From positions 620,001-684,000 of the forward strand of contig CAVWIV010000007.1 in NCBI GenBank assembly GCA_963755155.1: a DNA stretch of 64,000 nt, written 5' to 3'. Of the stretch, positions 42,983 to 50,778 are shown piece by piece; the stretch's first letter is position 1; every line of letters starts with the position of its first letter. The translations under genes were made by a program, and so were the position numbers. Origin of the DNA: PALSA-612 sp963755155. Its GTDB lineage: Bacteria; Actinomycetota; Thermoleophilia; Gaiellales; Gaiellaceae. The notes below the pieces were generated by a model that was not told where the DNA came from, searched no databases, and saw nothing but the letters and a program-made list of their open reading frames with translations.

Positions 42983-43917
42983 CAGTGGCCGGACTCCATC
43001 ACCGCTTCCGGGTCGGCAGCGTCCCAGAAGTCGGCCGAGAGGTATTTCCAGCCGCCGTCGGCGAGCACGCACACGACGACGCTGCCCGCGCCGAGCTCTT
43101 CGGCGAGTCGCCGCGCAACATGGATGACTGCGCCGGACGACACACCGGCAAAGATGCCCTCCCGCTCGAGCAGCAGCCGCACGCCCGCTGCGGCCTCGGC
43201 GTTCGAGACGAGGAGCTTGCGGTCGAGCTTCGCGATGTCGAGGATCGGCGGCACGTAACCGTCCTCGAGCGAGCGGAGCCCCATCACGGGGTCCCCCGGT
43301 AGCGGCTCTGCGGCGGCGACGACGATGTCCGGGAACGACTCTCGCAGCCGTTGTCCTGCTCCCATCAGCGTTCCGCCTGTCCCCAGGCCGGCAACGAAGC
43401 AGTCGACGCGCTCGAGGGCGTCCGCGATCTCGGCGCCCGTGCCCTCGTAGTGAGCACGCGGGTTGGCCTCGTTCGCGTACTGGAACGGCATAAAGAAGCG
43501 CGGCTCGCGCTCGGCGAGCTCGAGGGCGAGACGAACGGCGCCGTTCGAACCCTCGGCCGCCGGCGAGTCGACGATCTCCGCGCCGAACAGGCGGAGCAGC
43601 CGCCTTCGCTCTTGGGTGGCGTTCTCGGGCATGACGCACGTGAGGCGGTAGCCGTTCAGCTTGGCGATGAGAGCAAGTGAGATGCCGGTGTTGCCGCTCG
43701 TCGGCTCGAGCAGCTCGCGCCCCGGCTCGAGCTCGCCCGAGGCTTCCGCAGCCTCGATCATCGCCTTCGCGACGCGATCCTTCGTCGACCCGGTCGGGTT
43801 CTGGCCCTCGAGCTTCGCGTAGAGGCGGGTGCCCGAAGGCGCGAGCCGCGACAGCTCGACGAGGGGCGTCGAGCCGACGAGGTCGAGCAGCGAGGGAGCG
43901 ACCGTTCTAGAGCCCAC
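42976..43917 (-). CDS. cysM: Cysteine synthase (CysM, sulfur-carrier dependent)
   Basis: A PLP enzyme of about 313 residues. It contains LLDLVGSTPLVELSRLAPSG, the PLP lysine in NPTGSTKDRVAKAMIEAAEA, the phosphate loop LEPTSGNTGISLALIAKL and GLGTGGTLMGAG. In the mycobacterial route it joins O-phosphoserine with the CysO thiocarboxylate. Start GTG 43917 overlaps the end of cysO, so translation is coupled. A C-terminal loop ending MESGHWW is short, like actinobacterial CysM. Confidence 0.88.
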   Translation of the reverse strand: MGSRTVAPSLLDLVGSTPLVELSRLAPSGTRLYAKLEGQNPTGSTKDRVAKAMIEAAEASGELEPGRELLEPTSGNTGISLALIAKLNGYRLTCVMPENATQERRRLLRLFGAEIVDSPAAEGSNGAVRLALELAEREPRFFMPFQYANEANPRAHYEGTGAEIADALERVDCFVAGLGTGGTLMGAGQRLRESFPDIVVAAAEPLPGDPVMGLRSLEDGYVPPILDIAKLDRKLLVSNAEAAAGVRLLLEREGIFAGVSSGAVIHVARRLAEELGAGSVVVCVLADGGWKYLSADFWDAADPEAVMESGHWW

Positions 43918-44158
43918 CGGCCATCGCCGGGAGCAGGATGACCGTGGACGCCTCGTCGACGGGTGTCTCGAGCTCGTCGAGCACACGGATGTCCTCACCG
44001 TCGACGTAGACGTTCGCGTGGCGTAGCTGGCCGTCGAGCGCGGGAAAGCGGGAGACGAGGTCGTCGAGGAGATCGCCGATCGTCCGGCCCTCGGCGGCGA
44101 CGACCTGCTGCCCGCCGGTCGCGTCGCGGAGCGGGGGAGGGATGCGAACAGTGCTCAC
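43907..44158 (-). CDS. cysO: Sulfur carrier protein CysO (MoaD/ThiS family)
   Basis: An 83-residue ubiquitin-like carrier: MSTVRIPPPLRDATGGQQVV, then LVSRFPALDGQLRHANVYVD and a C-terminus of LPAMAGGL. Normally the carrier ends in Gly-Gly, which is adenylated and thiocarboxylated; here one extra Leu follows, so processing by the neighbouring JAMM peptidase may be required. The start GTG 44158 overlaps the moeZ stop (GTGA). Confidence 0.88.
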   Translation of the reverse strand: MSTVRIPPPLRDATGGQQVVAAEGRTIGDLLDDLVSRFPALDGQLRHANVYVDGEDIRVLDELETPVDEASTVILLPAMAGGL

Positions 44159-45330
44159 GCGTGCGAGCTCGCTCGCTGGCAGAACTCGACGTAGTCGATG
44201 TACTCGGTGATCGTCGGCGACTCGCCGCACACGGGGCACTCCGGGTCCTTGCGCAACGCCACTTCCGTGAACGACGGCGCAAGCGCGTCGAAGAGAAGCA
44301 GCCGGCCGGTGAGCCGGTCGCCGATGCCGAGCGCGAGCTTCAGCGCCTCGTTCGCCTGGAGCGACCCGATGATGCCGGGCAGCACTCCCAGTACGCCGCC
44401 CTCGGCGCAGCTCGGAGCCAGCTCGGGCGGGGGCGGTTGCGCGAAGAGGCAGCGGTAGCACGGCCCCTCGCCTGGCTCGAAGACGGTGACCTGGCCTTCG
44501 AAGCGGAAGATCGAGCCGTGGATTACGGGAATGCCGTGCCATACCGACGCGTCGTTCACGAGGTACCGCGTCGGGAAGTTGTCGGCGCCGTCGACGATCG
44601 CGTCCCAGCCCTCGTCGAGGATGCGGTCGACGTTCTCCGATGTGAGGCGCTCGCGGAAGACGCGGACGGTCACGTCGGGATTGAGCGCCTCGATCGTGCG
44701 CTTGGCGGACTCGACCTTCGGCTCTCCCAACCGGTCTGTCGAGTGGACGATCTGGCGCTGGAGGTTCGTCGCGTCCACCACGTCGTCGTCGACGATGCCG
44801 AGCGTCCCCACGCCCGCGGCCGCGAGATAGAGGGCGGCGGGAGAGCCGAGACCGCCGGCGCCGATCAGGAGGATGCGCGCCTCGAGCAGGCGCAGCTGGC
44901 CTTCTTCGCCGACCTCGGGAATGAGGAGATGGCGGCTGTACCGCGAGCGTTGCGCCGGCGCGAGCGACTCCGAGACGACTACGGGCTGGCCACTCCGCTT
45001 CCACTCGACGATGCCGCCGTCGAGGTTCGTCACGTGCTCGTAGCCGAGCTCCTCGAGGGTCTTCGTGGCGAAGGCCGAGCGCGCGCCGGTTGCGCAGTAG
45101 ACGAGAATCGGCGTGGCGCGATCGGGTGCGGCCCGCTCGATGCGCGACTCGAGCGAGCCGCGGGGGATGTGCACGGCGTTCGGCAGGCGACCTTCGTCCC
45201 ACTCGTGCCGCTCGCGGACGTCGACGACGAGCGGCGGGTCCGCGCTCTCGACGAGGCCGGCCGCCTCGGTGACGCCGATCTCGTCGATCTGCTCGCGGAC
45301 CTGCTGGAGGAGCTCACGGTAGGTCGCCAT
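44155..45330 (-). CDS. moeZ: MoeZ-type adenylyltransferase/sulfurtransferase (rhodanese-ThiF fusion)
   Basis: A 391-residue protein that activates CysO and supplies sulfur. The order is rhodanese then ThiF/MoeB: rhodanese (residues 1-105) with active-site Cys in LVYCATGARSAF, then E1-like (from 125) with the ATP motif LLIGAGGLGSPAALYLAAAG, VDDDVVDATNLQRQI and paired zinc cysteines (GPCYRCLFA, DPECPVCGE). This is the reverse of the E1-then-rhodanese order I expect for mycobacterial MoeZ. Start ATG 45330. First gene of the moeZ-cysO-cysM-mec-MBL operon, with overlaps throughout. Confidence 0.9.
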   Translation of the reverse strand: MATYRELLQQVREQIDEIGVTEAAGLVESADPPLVVDVRERHEWDEGRLPNAVHIPRGSLESRIERAAPDRATPILVYCATGARSAFATKTLEELGYEHVTNLDGGIVEWKRSGQPVVVSESLAPAQRSRYSRHLLIPEVGEEGQLRLLEARILLIGAGGLGSPAALYLAAAGVGTLGIVDDDVVDATNLQRQIVHSTDRLGEPKVESAKRTIEALNPDVTVRVFRERLTSENVDRILDEGWDAIVDGADNFPTRYLVNDASVWHGIPVIHGSIFRFEGQVTVFEPGEGPCYRCLFAQPPPPELAPSCAEGGVLGVLPGIIGSLQANEALKLALGIGDRLTGRLLLFDALAPSFTEVALRKDPECPVCGESPTITEYIDYVEFCQRASSHA

Positions 45331-45474
45331 TGGTATCGAAAATATAGCGACCGCGTCCGGGGTCACCGCCGGCGCGACTTTCGTCACACAGACGGCACGA
45401 AGACGAAGGAAACCCCCGGCTACCCTGAACATAGGGGGCCCTGGTTCACCGGCGGAGCTGCGTCGCGTGCCGGG

Positions 45475-45480
45475 TATCGT
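45475..45480 (+). promoter_or_regulatory. Leaderless -10 box for the TPR gene
   Basis: TATCGT ends 7 bases before ATG 45488, which decides this start over the upstream GTG 45467. Confidence 0.5.
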
Positions 45481-45487
45481 CGCCGCG

Positions 45488-46450
45488 ATGAGTCCCCGGG
45501 CACGCGTGAGCCTTGTCGTCGCGGCCGCCGCCGCCGCGGCCGCCGGCGTCACCGTCGCGGCGACGGCGCTCACCCGCACCGATCTGCCCGCGATGCCTGC
45601 GGCCATGCCGCGCAGCGGCGTTCCGCCCCTCGTGCTCGACCTCGGGGTGCGAACCGACCCTGAGGCGCGGGCGCTCCGCCAAGCGGTCGCCCTCTACGGG
45701 CGCGACCGTCGCGCCCCGGCGAAGAGGATGTTCGAACGCCACCGCTCGGTGGAGGCGCAGGTGGGCGCGGCGCTCTCAGCCTGGCCGGACGGCTTCGTCG
45801 AGCTACGGGAGCTCGGCGGAGCACACCCCGAGAGCGGCGCGGTGCAGCTCGCGCTCGGCCTCGGTGAGTTCTGGAAGGGCCTGACGGACGACGCGCAGCG
45901 CTCGTGGCGGCGGGCAGCGGCAGCTGAGCCCGATTCGACGTATGCGATCCGCGCCGACGACTTCCTCCACCCGGAGCTCCCGGTGCCGGGACTGCCGACG
46001 TTCGTGCCGTCGTCTGCCTCGCCCGCCCCCCTGGCACGGCTCCGCCCGCCCCAGCAGTACGCGTTGCTGCGACGGCGTGCAGAGGACGGCGGCGTCCGCG
46101 ACGTCCTGCTCTTCGGCGCCGCCCTGCAGCGGCTCGGCCGGCCGGTCTCCGCTCGCCGCGAGTTCGAGCGTGCGGCCGCGCTCGCGCCGAGCGATCCCGA
46201 GGCGCTCACGGCGGTCGCGGTCGGCCACTTCGACAAGGATCGGCCCGCGGAGGCATTCTCGCGGCTGGGCCCGCTCACCCAGCGCTTTCCACGGGCTGCC
46301 ACGGTGCGTTTCCACCTCGGGCTCCTGCTCGTCTGGATGGGGCAGATCGACGATGCGAGACGGCAATTCCGGCTCGCTCGAGAAGCGGAACCGGGATCGA
46401 TACCCGCAAAGCAGGCGGCAGAATTTCTCCGAAGGCTGCCGGAGCCGTAG
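45488..46450 (+). CDS. Membrane-anchored TPR protein
   Basis: A 320-residue protein. The N-terminal helix (VSLVVAAAAAAAAGVTVAAT) precedes several helix-turn-helix repeats of TPR type, e.g. AVQLALGLGEFWKGLTDDAQ, RLGRPVSARREFERAAALAP, SDPEALTAVAVGHFDKDRPA and FHLGLLLVWMGQIDDARRQF. Probably a scaffold on the outer face of the membrane. No further family recognised. Confidence 0.75.
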   Translation: MSPRARVSLVVAAAAAAAAGVTVAATALTRTDLPAMPAAMPRSGVPPLVLDLGVRTDPEARALRQAVALYGRDRRAPAKRMFERHRSVEAQVGAALSAWPDGFVELRELGGAHPESGAVQLALGLGEFWKGLTDDAQRSWRRAAAAEPDSTYAIRADDFLHPELPVPGLPTFVPSSASPAPLARLRPPQQYALLRRRAEDGGVRDVLLFGAALQRLGRPVSARREFERAAALAPSDPEALTAVAVGHFDKDRPAEAFSRLGPLTQRFPRAATVRFHLGLLLVWMGQIDDARRQFRLAREAEPGSIPAKQAAEFLRRLPEP

Positions 46451-46453
46451 GGT
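46448..46453 (+). promoter_or_regulatory. -10 box built on a stop codon, for the ATP-grasp gene
   Basis: TAGGGT starts with the TAG stop of the TPR gene and ends 8 bases before ATG 46462. Confidence 0.5.
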
Positions 46454-46461
46454 TGTCCGGC

Positions 46462-47430
46462 ATGCGTGTCGGGTTCGTCTACAACGTTCGGGCCGGGAAG
46501 GGCCACGCGGGAAGCGACGAGGATGCGGAGTTCGACGATCCGGCGACGATCGTTGCGATCCGCGATGCCATCGCCGCGCACGGCCACGAGGTCGTAGGGC
46601 TCGAGGCGGACGCGACGCTGCCCGCAACGCTCGTCGCCGCGAACGTGGACGTCGTCTTCAACATCGCCGAAGGCCAAGGCTCGCGAAGCCGGGAGTCGCA
46701 GGTGCCGGCGCTGCTCGAGCTGCTCGGTATTCGGTACACGGGCAGCGACGCGGTGGCGCTGGGTGTGACGCTCGACAAGTCTCTGGCGAAGGCGGTCGTG
46801 CGCGCCGCCGGCGTCGCGACGCCGCTCTGGACCGTCATGGCCTCCGGCGACGAGCCCCTGCCCGAGCTCTTCCGTCTGCCGGCGATCGTCAAGCCGCTGC
46901 ACGAGGGCTCGTCGAAGGGAATCGAGGCCGACTCCCTCGTCGCGGACGAGCGACGCCTTCGCGAGCGCGCGCGCGATGTGATCGGCCGCTACGGGCAGCC
47001 TGTGCTCTGCGAGGAATACGTCGCTGGCCGCGAGATCACAGTCGGGCTGCTCGGATCGCCCGTGCGCGTGCTGCCCCCGATGGAGGTCGTCTTCCTCAAC
47101 GACGAGGTGCTGCCGTTGTACTCGTTCGACGTCAAGAAGCGGTTCGAGGAGCTCGTCCGCTACGAGGTGCCCGCCAAGCTCACGGACGCCGAGCTCGCCG
47201 CTCTCGAACGTGACAGCCTCGCTGCGTTCGCCGCCTTCGGTTGCCGGGACGTCGCCAGGCTGGACTTCCGGCTCGCCCTGGACGGCACGCCGACGTTTCT
47301 CGAGTGCAACCCGCTGCCAGGCCTGGCTCCGGGCGTCGGCGACCTGACGTTTATCGCGGAGGCGGCGGGAGTTTCGTTCGAGGACCTCATCGGCGAGATC
47401 CTCGACTGCGCGCTGCAGCGGGTGTCATGA
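46462..47430 (+). CDS. ATP-grasp ligase, D-Ala-D-Ala ligase-like
   Basis: A 322-residue protein: an N-terminal domain (MRVGFVYNVRAGKGHAGSDE; DVVFNIAEGQGSRSRESQVP) and ATP-grasp with IVKPLHEGSSKGIEADSLVA, CEEYVAGREITVGLLG and ARLDFRLALDGTPTFLECNP (metal ligands). It differs from canonical Ddl in its N-terminal text, so the product may be another dipeptide or peptide ligase. It is leaderless and followed with a 4-base overlap by the MFS-cNMP gene. Confidence 0.82.
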   Translation: MRVGFVYNVRAGKGHAGSDEDAEFDDPATIVAIRDAIAAHGHEVVGLEADATLPATLVAANVDVVFNIAEGQGSRSRESQVPALLELLGIRYTGSDAVALGVTLDKSLAKAVVRAAGVATPLWTVMASGDEPLPELFRLPAIVKPLHEGSSKGIEADSLVADERRLRERARDVIGRYGQPVLCEEYVAGREITVGLLGSPVRVLPPMEVVFLNDEVLPLYSFDVKKRFEELVRYEVPAKLTDAELAALERDSLAAFAAFGCRDVARLDFRLALDGTPTFLECNPLPGLAPGVGDLTFIAEAAGVSFEDLIGEILDCALQRVS

Positions 47431-49061
47431 GCACGGACGGCGCACAGTACGGAACCGTCGGCACGGTCTTTCGCAACCGCGAGCTGCGGCTGCTCGAGAT
47501 CGCGTGGGCCGGGTCCGTCATCGGCCACTACGGCTTCCAGATCGCGCTCGGTGTGTACGCGTACCAGGAGGGCGGCGCGGCCGCCGTCGGCGCGATGTTC
47601 GTCCTGCGCACGCTGGGCGCCCTCGCCACGCCCCCCGCGGCGGCTCTCGGGGATCGCTACCGCCGCGTGTGGGTGATGTTCGCGAGCGACTTCGTCCGCG
47701 CGCTGCTCGTGCTCGGCACGCTCGTCGTCATCGTCGTCGATGCTCCGATCGCGTTCGTCTACGTCTCCGCGGGGCTGTCCGCGGCCGTTGGCACGGCGTT
47801 CCGGCCGGCTCAGATCGCCATCCTCCCGCAACTGTCGCGAACACCCGAGGAGCTGACGATGGCGAACGTCATCGCGACGACGATCGAGGGCCTGGGCATG
47901 TTCGCCGGCCCGGCGCTTGCAGGCCTGGTGCTCGCCGTCTCCGGCATGGAGGCGACGCTCGTCGTCATGGCCGTCGCGTTGCTCTGGTCAGCGCTGCTCG
48001 TGCTGCCGATCAAGGAGACGCCGCCCGTGCCAGGCGCCGGTGGTCATCCGCCGTTCCGTGAGTTTCTCTTCGCCGGGTTCAGCGTGACCTGGCGGTCGCC
48101 CGACCTCCGTCTGCTGACGGGAGTGCTCTCCGGCCAGGCGTTGACCGCCGGCTGTATCAACGTGCTCATAGTCGTCACCGCGCTCGCACTGCTCGAGATC
48201 GGTGAGGGCGGCGTGGGCTTGCTGGACGCGGCCGTCGGCCTGGGAGCCCTCGTCGGCGCCGTCGTCATCGTGCCCCTCGTGCATCGCACCCGGCTGACCA
48301 TCCCGCTCATGGTGGGAGCCATGCTCTGGGGCCTGCCGCTCATCGCCATCGCGGCGTGGCCGAACGTCGGCGTCGCCATCGCGGCTCTTGCGCTCGTCGG
48401 TGTCGGCAACACGCTCGTCGACGTCGCCGGCTTCACGCTCCTCCAGCGAATCGCACCAGACGACGTGCTCGCACGCGTATTCGGCGTCGTGGAGACGGTC
48501 TTCTACCTCGCCATCGGCATCGGCTCGCTCCTGGCGCCACTGCTCGTGGAGACCGCCGGTGCGCGGTGGGCGCTCGTGGCCGTCGGGCTGTTCCTGCCCG
48601 TCGTCGTCCTCTGGAGAGCCAGGCGGATCGTCGGCATCGACGCGGATGCCTTCGTCCCGGTGCACGAGCTGGAGCTGCTCGGCCTCGTGTCGATGTTCGC
48701 GCCGCTGCCACAGCTGTCGCTCGAGCGCCTCGCCCGGCAGCTCATCCCGGTGGAGGCGCCGGCGGGCACGGCCGTCATCGTCCAGGGGGACGAGGGCGAC
48801 CGGTTCTACGTCATCGACGAGGGCGAAGTCGAGGTCGTCGCCGACGGCAAGCACATCGCTTCGCTCGGCCGGGGTGACGGTTTCGGTGAGATCGCTCTGA
48901 TCCGTGACGTACCGCGCACGGCCACCGTCACCTCCCGCACGCCCGTCAAGCTCTACGCGCTCGAGCGCGACGCGTTTCTCGCGGCGGTCACGGGTCATTC
49001 GGCGAGCGAGGAGGCGGCCGACGCGCTCATCGTCTCCCGCATGAGCTCGATCCGAGGCTAG
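47427..49061 (+). CDS. MFS transporter fused to a C-terminal cyclic-nucleotide-binding domain
   Basis: A 544-residue fusion. Twelve-helix major-facilitator part (residues 1-395), e.g. TVFRNRELRLLEIAWAGSVI and PPAAALGDRYRRVWVMFASD; then a cNMP/Crp-type beta roll (about 420-530) with VIVQGDEGDRFYVIDEGEVE and the phosphate cassette GDGFGEIALIRDVPRTATVT. Transport may be gated by a cyclic nucleotide; cargo unknown. ATG 47427 overlaps the ATP-grasp stop, suggesting export of that ligase's product. Confidence 0.88.
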   Translation: MSTDGAQYGTVGTVFRNRELRLLEIAWAGSVIGHYGFQIALGVYAYQEGGAAAVGAMFVLRTLGALATPPAAALGDRYRRVWVMFASDFVRALLVLGTLVVIVVDAPIAFVYVSAGLSAAVGTAFRPAQIAILPQLSRTPEELTMANVIATTIEGLGMFAGPALAGLVLAVSGMEATLVVMAVALLWSALLVLPIKETPPVPGAGGHPPFREFLFAGFSVTWRSPDLRLLTGVLSGQALTAGCINVLIVVTALALLEIGEGGVGLLDAAVGLGALVGAVVIVPLVHRTRLTIPLMVGAMLWGLPLIAIAAWPNVGVAIAALALVGVGNTLVDVAGFTLLQRIAPDDVLARVFGVVETVFYLAIGIGSLLAPLLVETAGARWALVAVGLFLPVVVLWRARRIVGIDADAFVPVHELELLGLVSMFAPLPQLSLERLARQLIPVEAPAGTAVIVQGDEGDRFYVIDEGEVEVVADGKHIASLGRGDGFGEIALIRDVPRTATVTSRTPVKLYALERDAFLAAVTGHSASEEAADALIVSRMSSIRG

Positions 49062-49064
49062 AGT
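49059..49064 (+). promoter_or_regulatory. -10 box built on a stop codon, for the M20 gene
   Basis: TAGAGT starts with the TAG stop of the MFS gene and ends 7 bases before GTG 49072. Confidence 0.55.
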
Positions 49065-49071
49065 CCCGCCC

Positions 49072-50400
49072 GTGCCCGAGCCCTGGTTCGACGAGCTTGC
49101 CGAGCTGATCGCGATCCCCAGCGTCAGCGCGGACCCGGAGCACGCGGACGACGTGCGCCGAGCGGCCGAGTGGGTGCGGGACATGATCGTGTCCGCCGGC
49201 GGCGAAGCGCAGCTCGTCGAGACGTCTCGCCAGCCGCTCGTGATCGGGGAGGTGCGTGCCTCGTCCGGCGCCGACCAGGCGCCGCCGACCGTCCTCTGTT
49301 ACAACCACTTCGACGTCCAGCCGCCGGCGCCGCTCGACCTCTGGGAGTCCGATCCGTTCACGCTCGTCGAGCGGGACGGCTGGCTGTACTCCCGTGGGAT
49401 CGCAGACGACAAGGGGCAGCTGTACATCGTGCTGTCCGCCGTCCGGGCGCTCGCCGCCGAGGGCAGGCTGCCGGTGAACATCCGCATCGCCTTCGAGGGC
49501 GAGGAAGAGGTAGGCGGGACGTCCATCAGCGACTGGGTTCGCCAGGACGGCGGCCCTGCGGACGCGTGCCTCATCCTCGACGGCGGGATGACCGAGCGGG
49601 GCAAGCCGGAGTTCACGGTCGCCACCCGCGGCCTGATCGCCTTCGACCTGAGAGTTCGTACAGGATCGAGCGATCTCCACTCGGGAGTGTTCGGCAACGC
49701 CGGCCTGAACGCGATCCATGCGTTGATCCAATGCCTCCAGGCGATCCTGCCGAGGGACGGGAGGCTGCCGGAACCGCTTCGTGCCGGCGCTCTGGCGCCG
49801 TCGGCAGGACGAGACTCGCCGACTGGAGTGAGCTCAAGGCCGGCGCCGCGATGTTGGCGGACGCGGGGATCGCGCCTTACGACGAGCGGGCTGCCGAGGA
49901 GTTCTACGTCCGGACGGGAGCGGAGCCCTCTGCCGAGATCAACGGCATCCACGCCGGCAAGCCGATCCTCAACACGACGCTCATCTCGAGCGCCCATGCG
50001 AACTTCACGTTGCGGCTGGCGCCGGGTCAGGACCCGCAGGAGATCGCTGCCGCGGTGCGCCGGTTGATCGAGGAGGCGGCGCCCGGACGGGGCCGACGTC
50101 GAGCTGGAGCTCGTTCAGGCTGCGCGGCCAGGTGTCATCGATTCCGACGGGCCTGCCATCCAGCTCGGGCTCGGCGCGTTCGAGCGTGCTTTCGGCACGC
50201 GCCCGCTGCTGACGCGCGCCGGAGGCACGATGCCCGTGCTCGCCACGCTCCTCGATCGCGGAGTGCCGACCGTCATGACCGGCTTCGCGTTGGTCGACTC
50301 GAACGTCCACGCGCCGAACGAGCGGCTGCCCACCGAGTACGTGCCGCTGGGCATCCGCACGGTGAGCGAGCTGCTCACATCGCTCGGCGAGCTTCGCTAG
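49072..50400 (+). CDS. M20-family dipeptidase/aminoacylase, two frameshifts
   Basis: A zinc peptidase. The N-terminal part has the metal histidine and aspartate in CYNHFDVQPPAPLDLWESDP, SRGIADDKGQLY, and the catalytic/zinc pair in IAFEGEEEVGGTSISDWV. After about 49800 the frame shifts to ELKAGAAMLADAGIAPYDER and INGIHAGKPILNTTLISSAH, and after about 50085 it shifts back to VELELVQAARPGVIDSDGPA, ending SELLTSLGELR. Joined, it is about 440 residues, normal for the family. The stop is 6 bases from that of the convergent HxlR gene. Confidence 0.83.
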
Positions 50401-50406
50401 CGGAGC

Positions 50407-50760
50407 TCAGTGATGCGTGTGCTCGTGCTCGGGCACGAGCCAGGCGTGGCCGAACTCGCGCATGGCGTCGATGATCGGCAGGAGCGACTCGCCCTTCGCC
50501 GTGAGCTCGTACTCGACCCGCGGCGGCACCTCGGCGTAGCTGTGCCGCTTCACGATCGCCTCGTGCTCCAGCTGGCGGAGCCGTTCGGACAGCGTGCGCG
50601 GGCTGATGCCCGGGCAGGCCCGCTCGAGCTCGGAGAACCGCCGCGGCCCCTCCGACAGGTCATGGAGGAGCAGGGCGGTCCACTTGGCCCCGATGATGTC
50701 CGCGCAGCAGGCGACCGCGCAGGTCTCGTCGTGGATCTCCTTCATCGTGCGCATCGCCAC
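50407..50760 (-). CDS. HxlR-family winged-helix transcriptional regulator
   Basis: A 117-residue DNA-binding protein: CAVACCADIIGAKWTALLLH, GPRRFSELERACPGISPRTL as the recognition helix, LEHEAIVKRHSYAEVPPRVE as the wing and a His-rich tail (HEHTHH). Several cysteines near the N-terminus could sense redox or metal. It is leaderless: TACAAT (50767-50772, reverse strand) ends 6 bases before GTG 50760. The target is unknown, perhaps the adjacent amidohydrolase. Confidence 0.88.
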   Translation of the reverse strand: MAMRTMKEIHDETCAVACCADIIGAKWTALLLHDLSEGPRRFSELERACPGISPRTLSERLRQLEHEAIVKRHSYAEVPPRVEYELTAKGESLLPIIDAMREFGHAWLVPEHEHTHH

Positions 50761-50778
50761 GACCGGATTGTAGATCTC

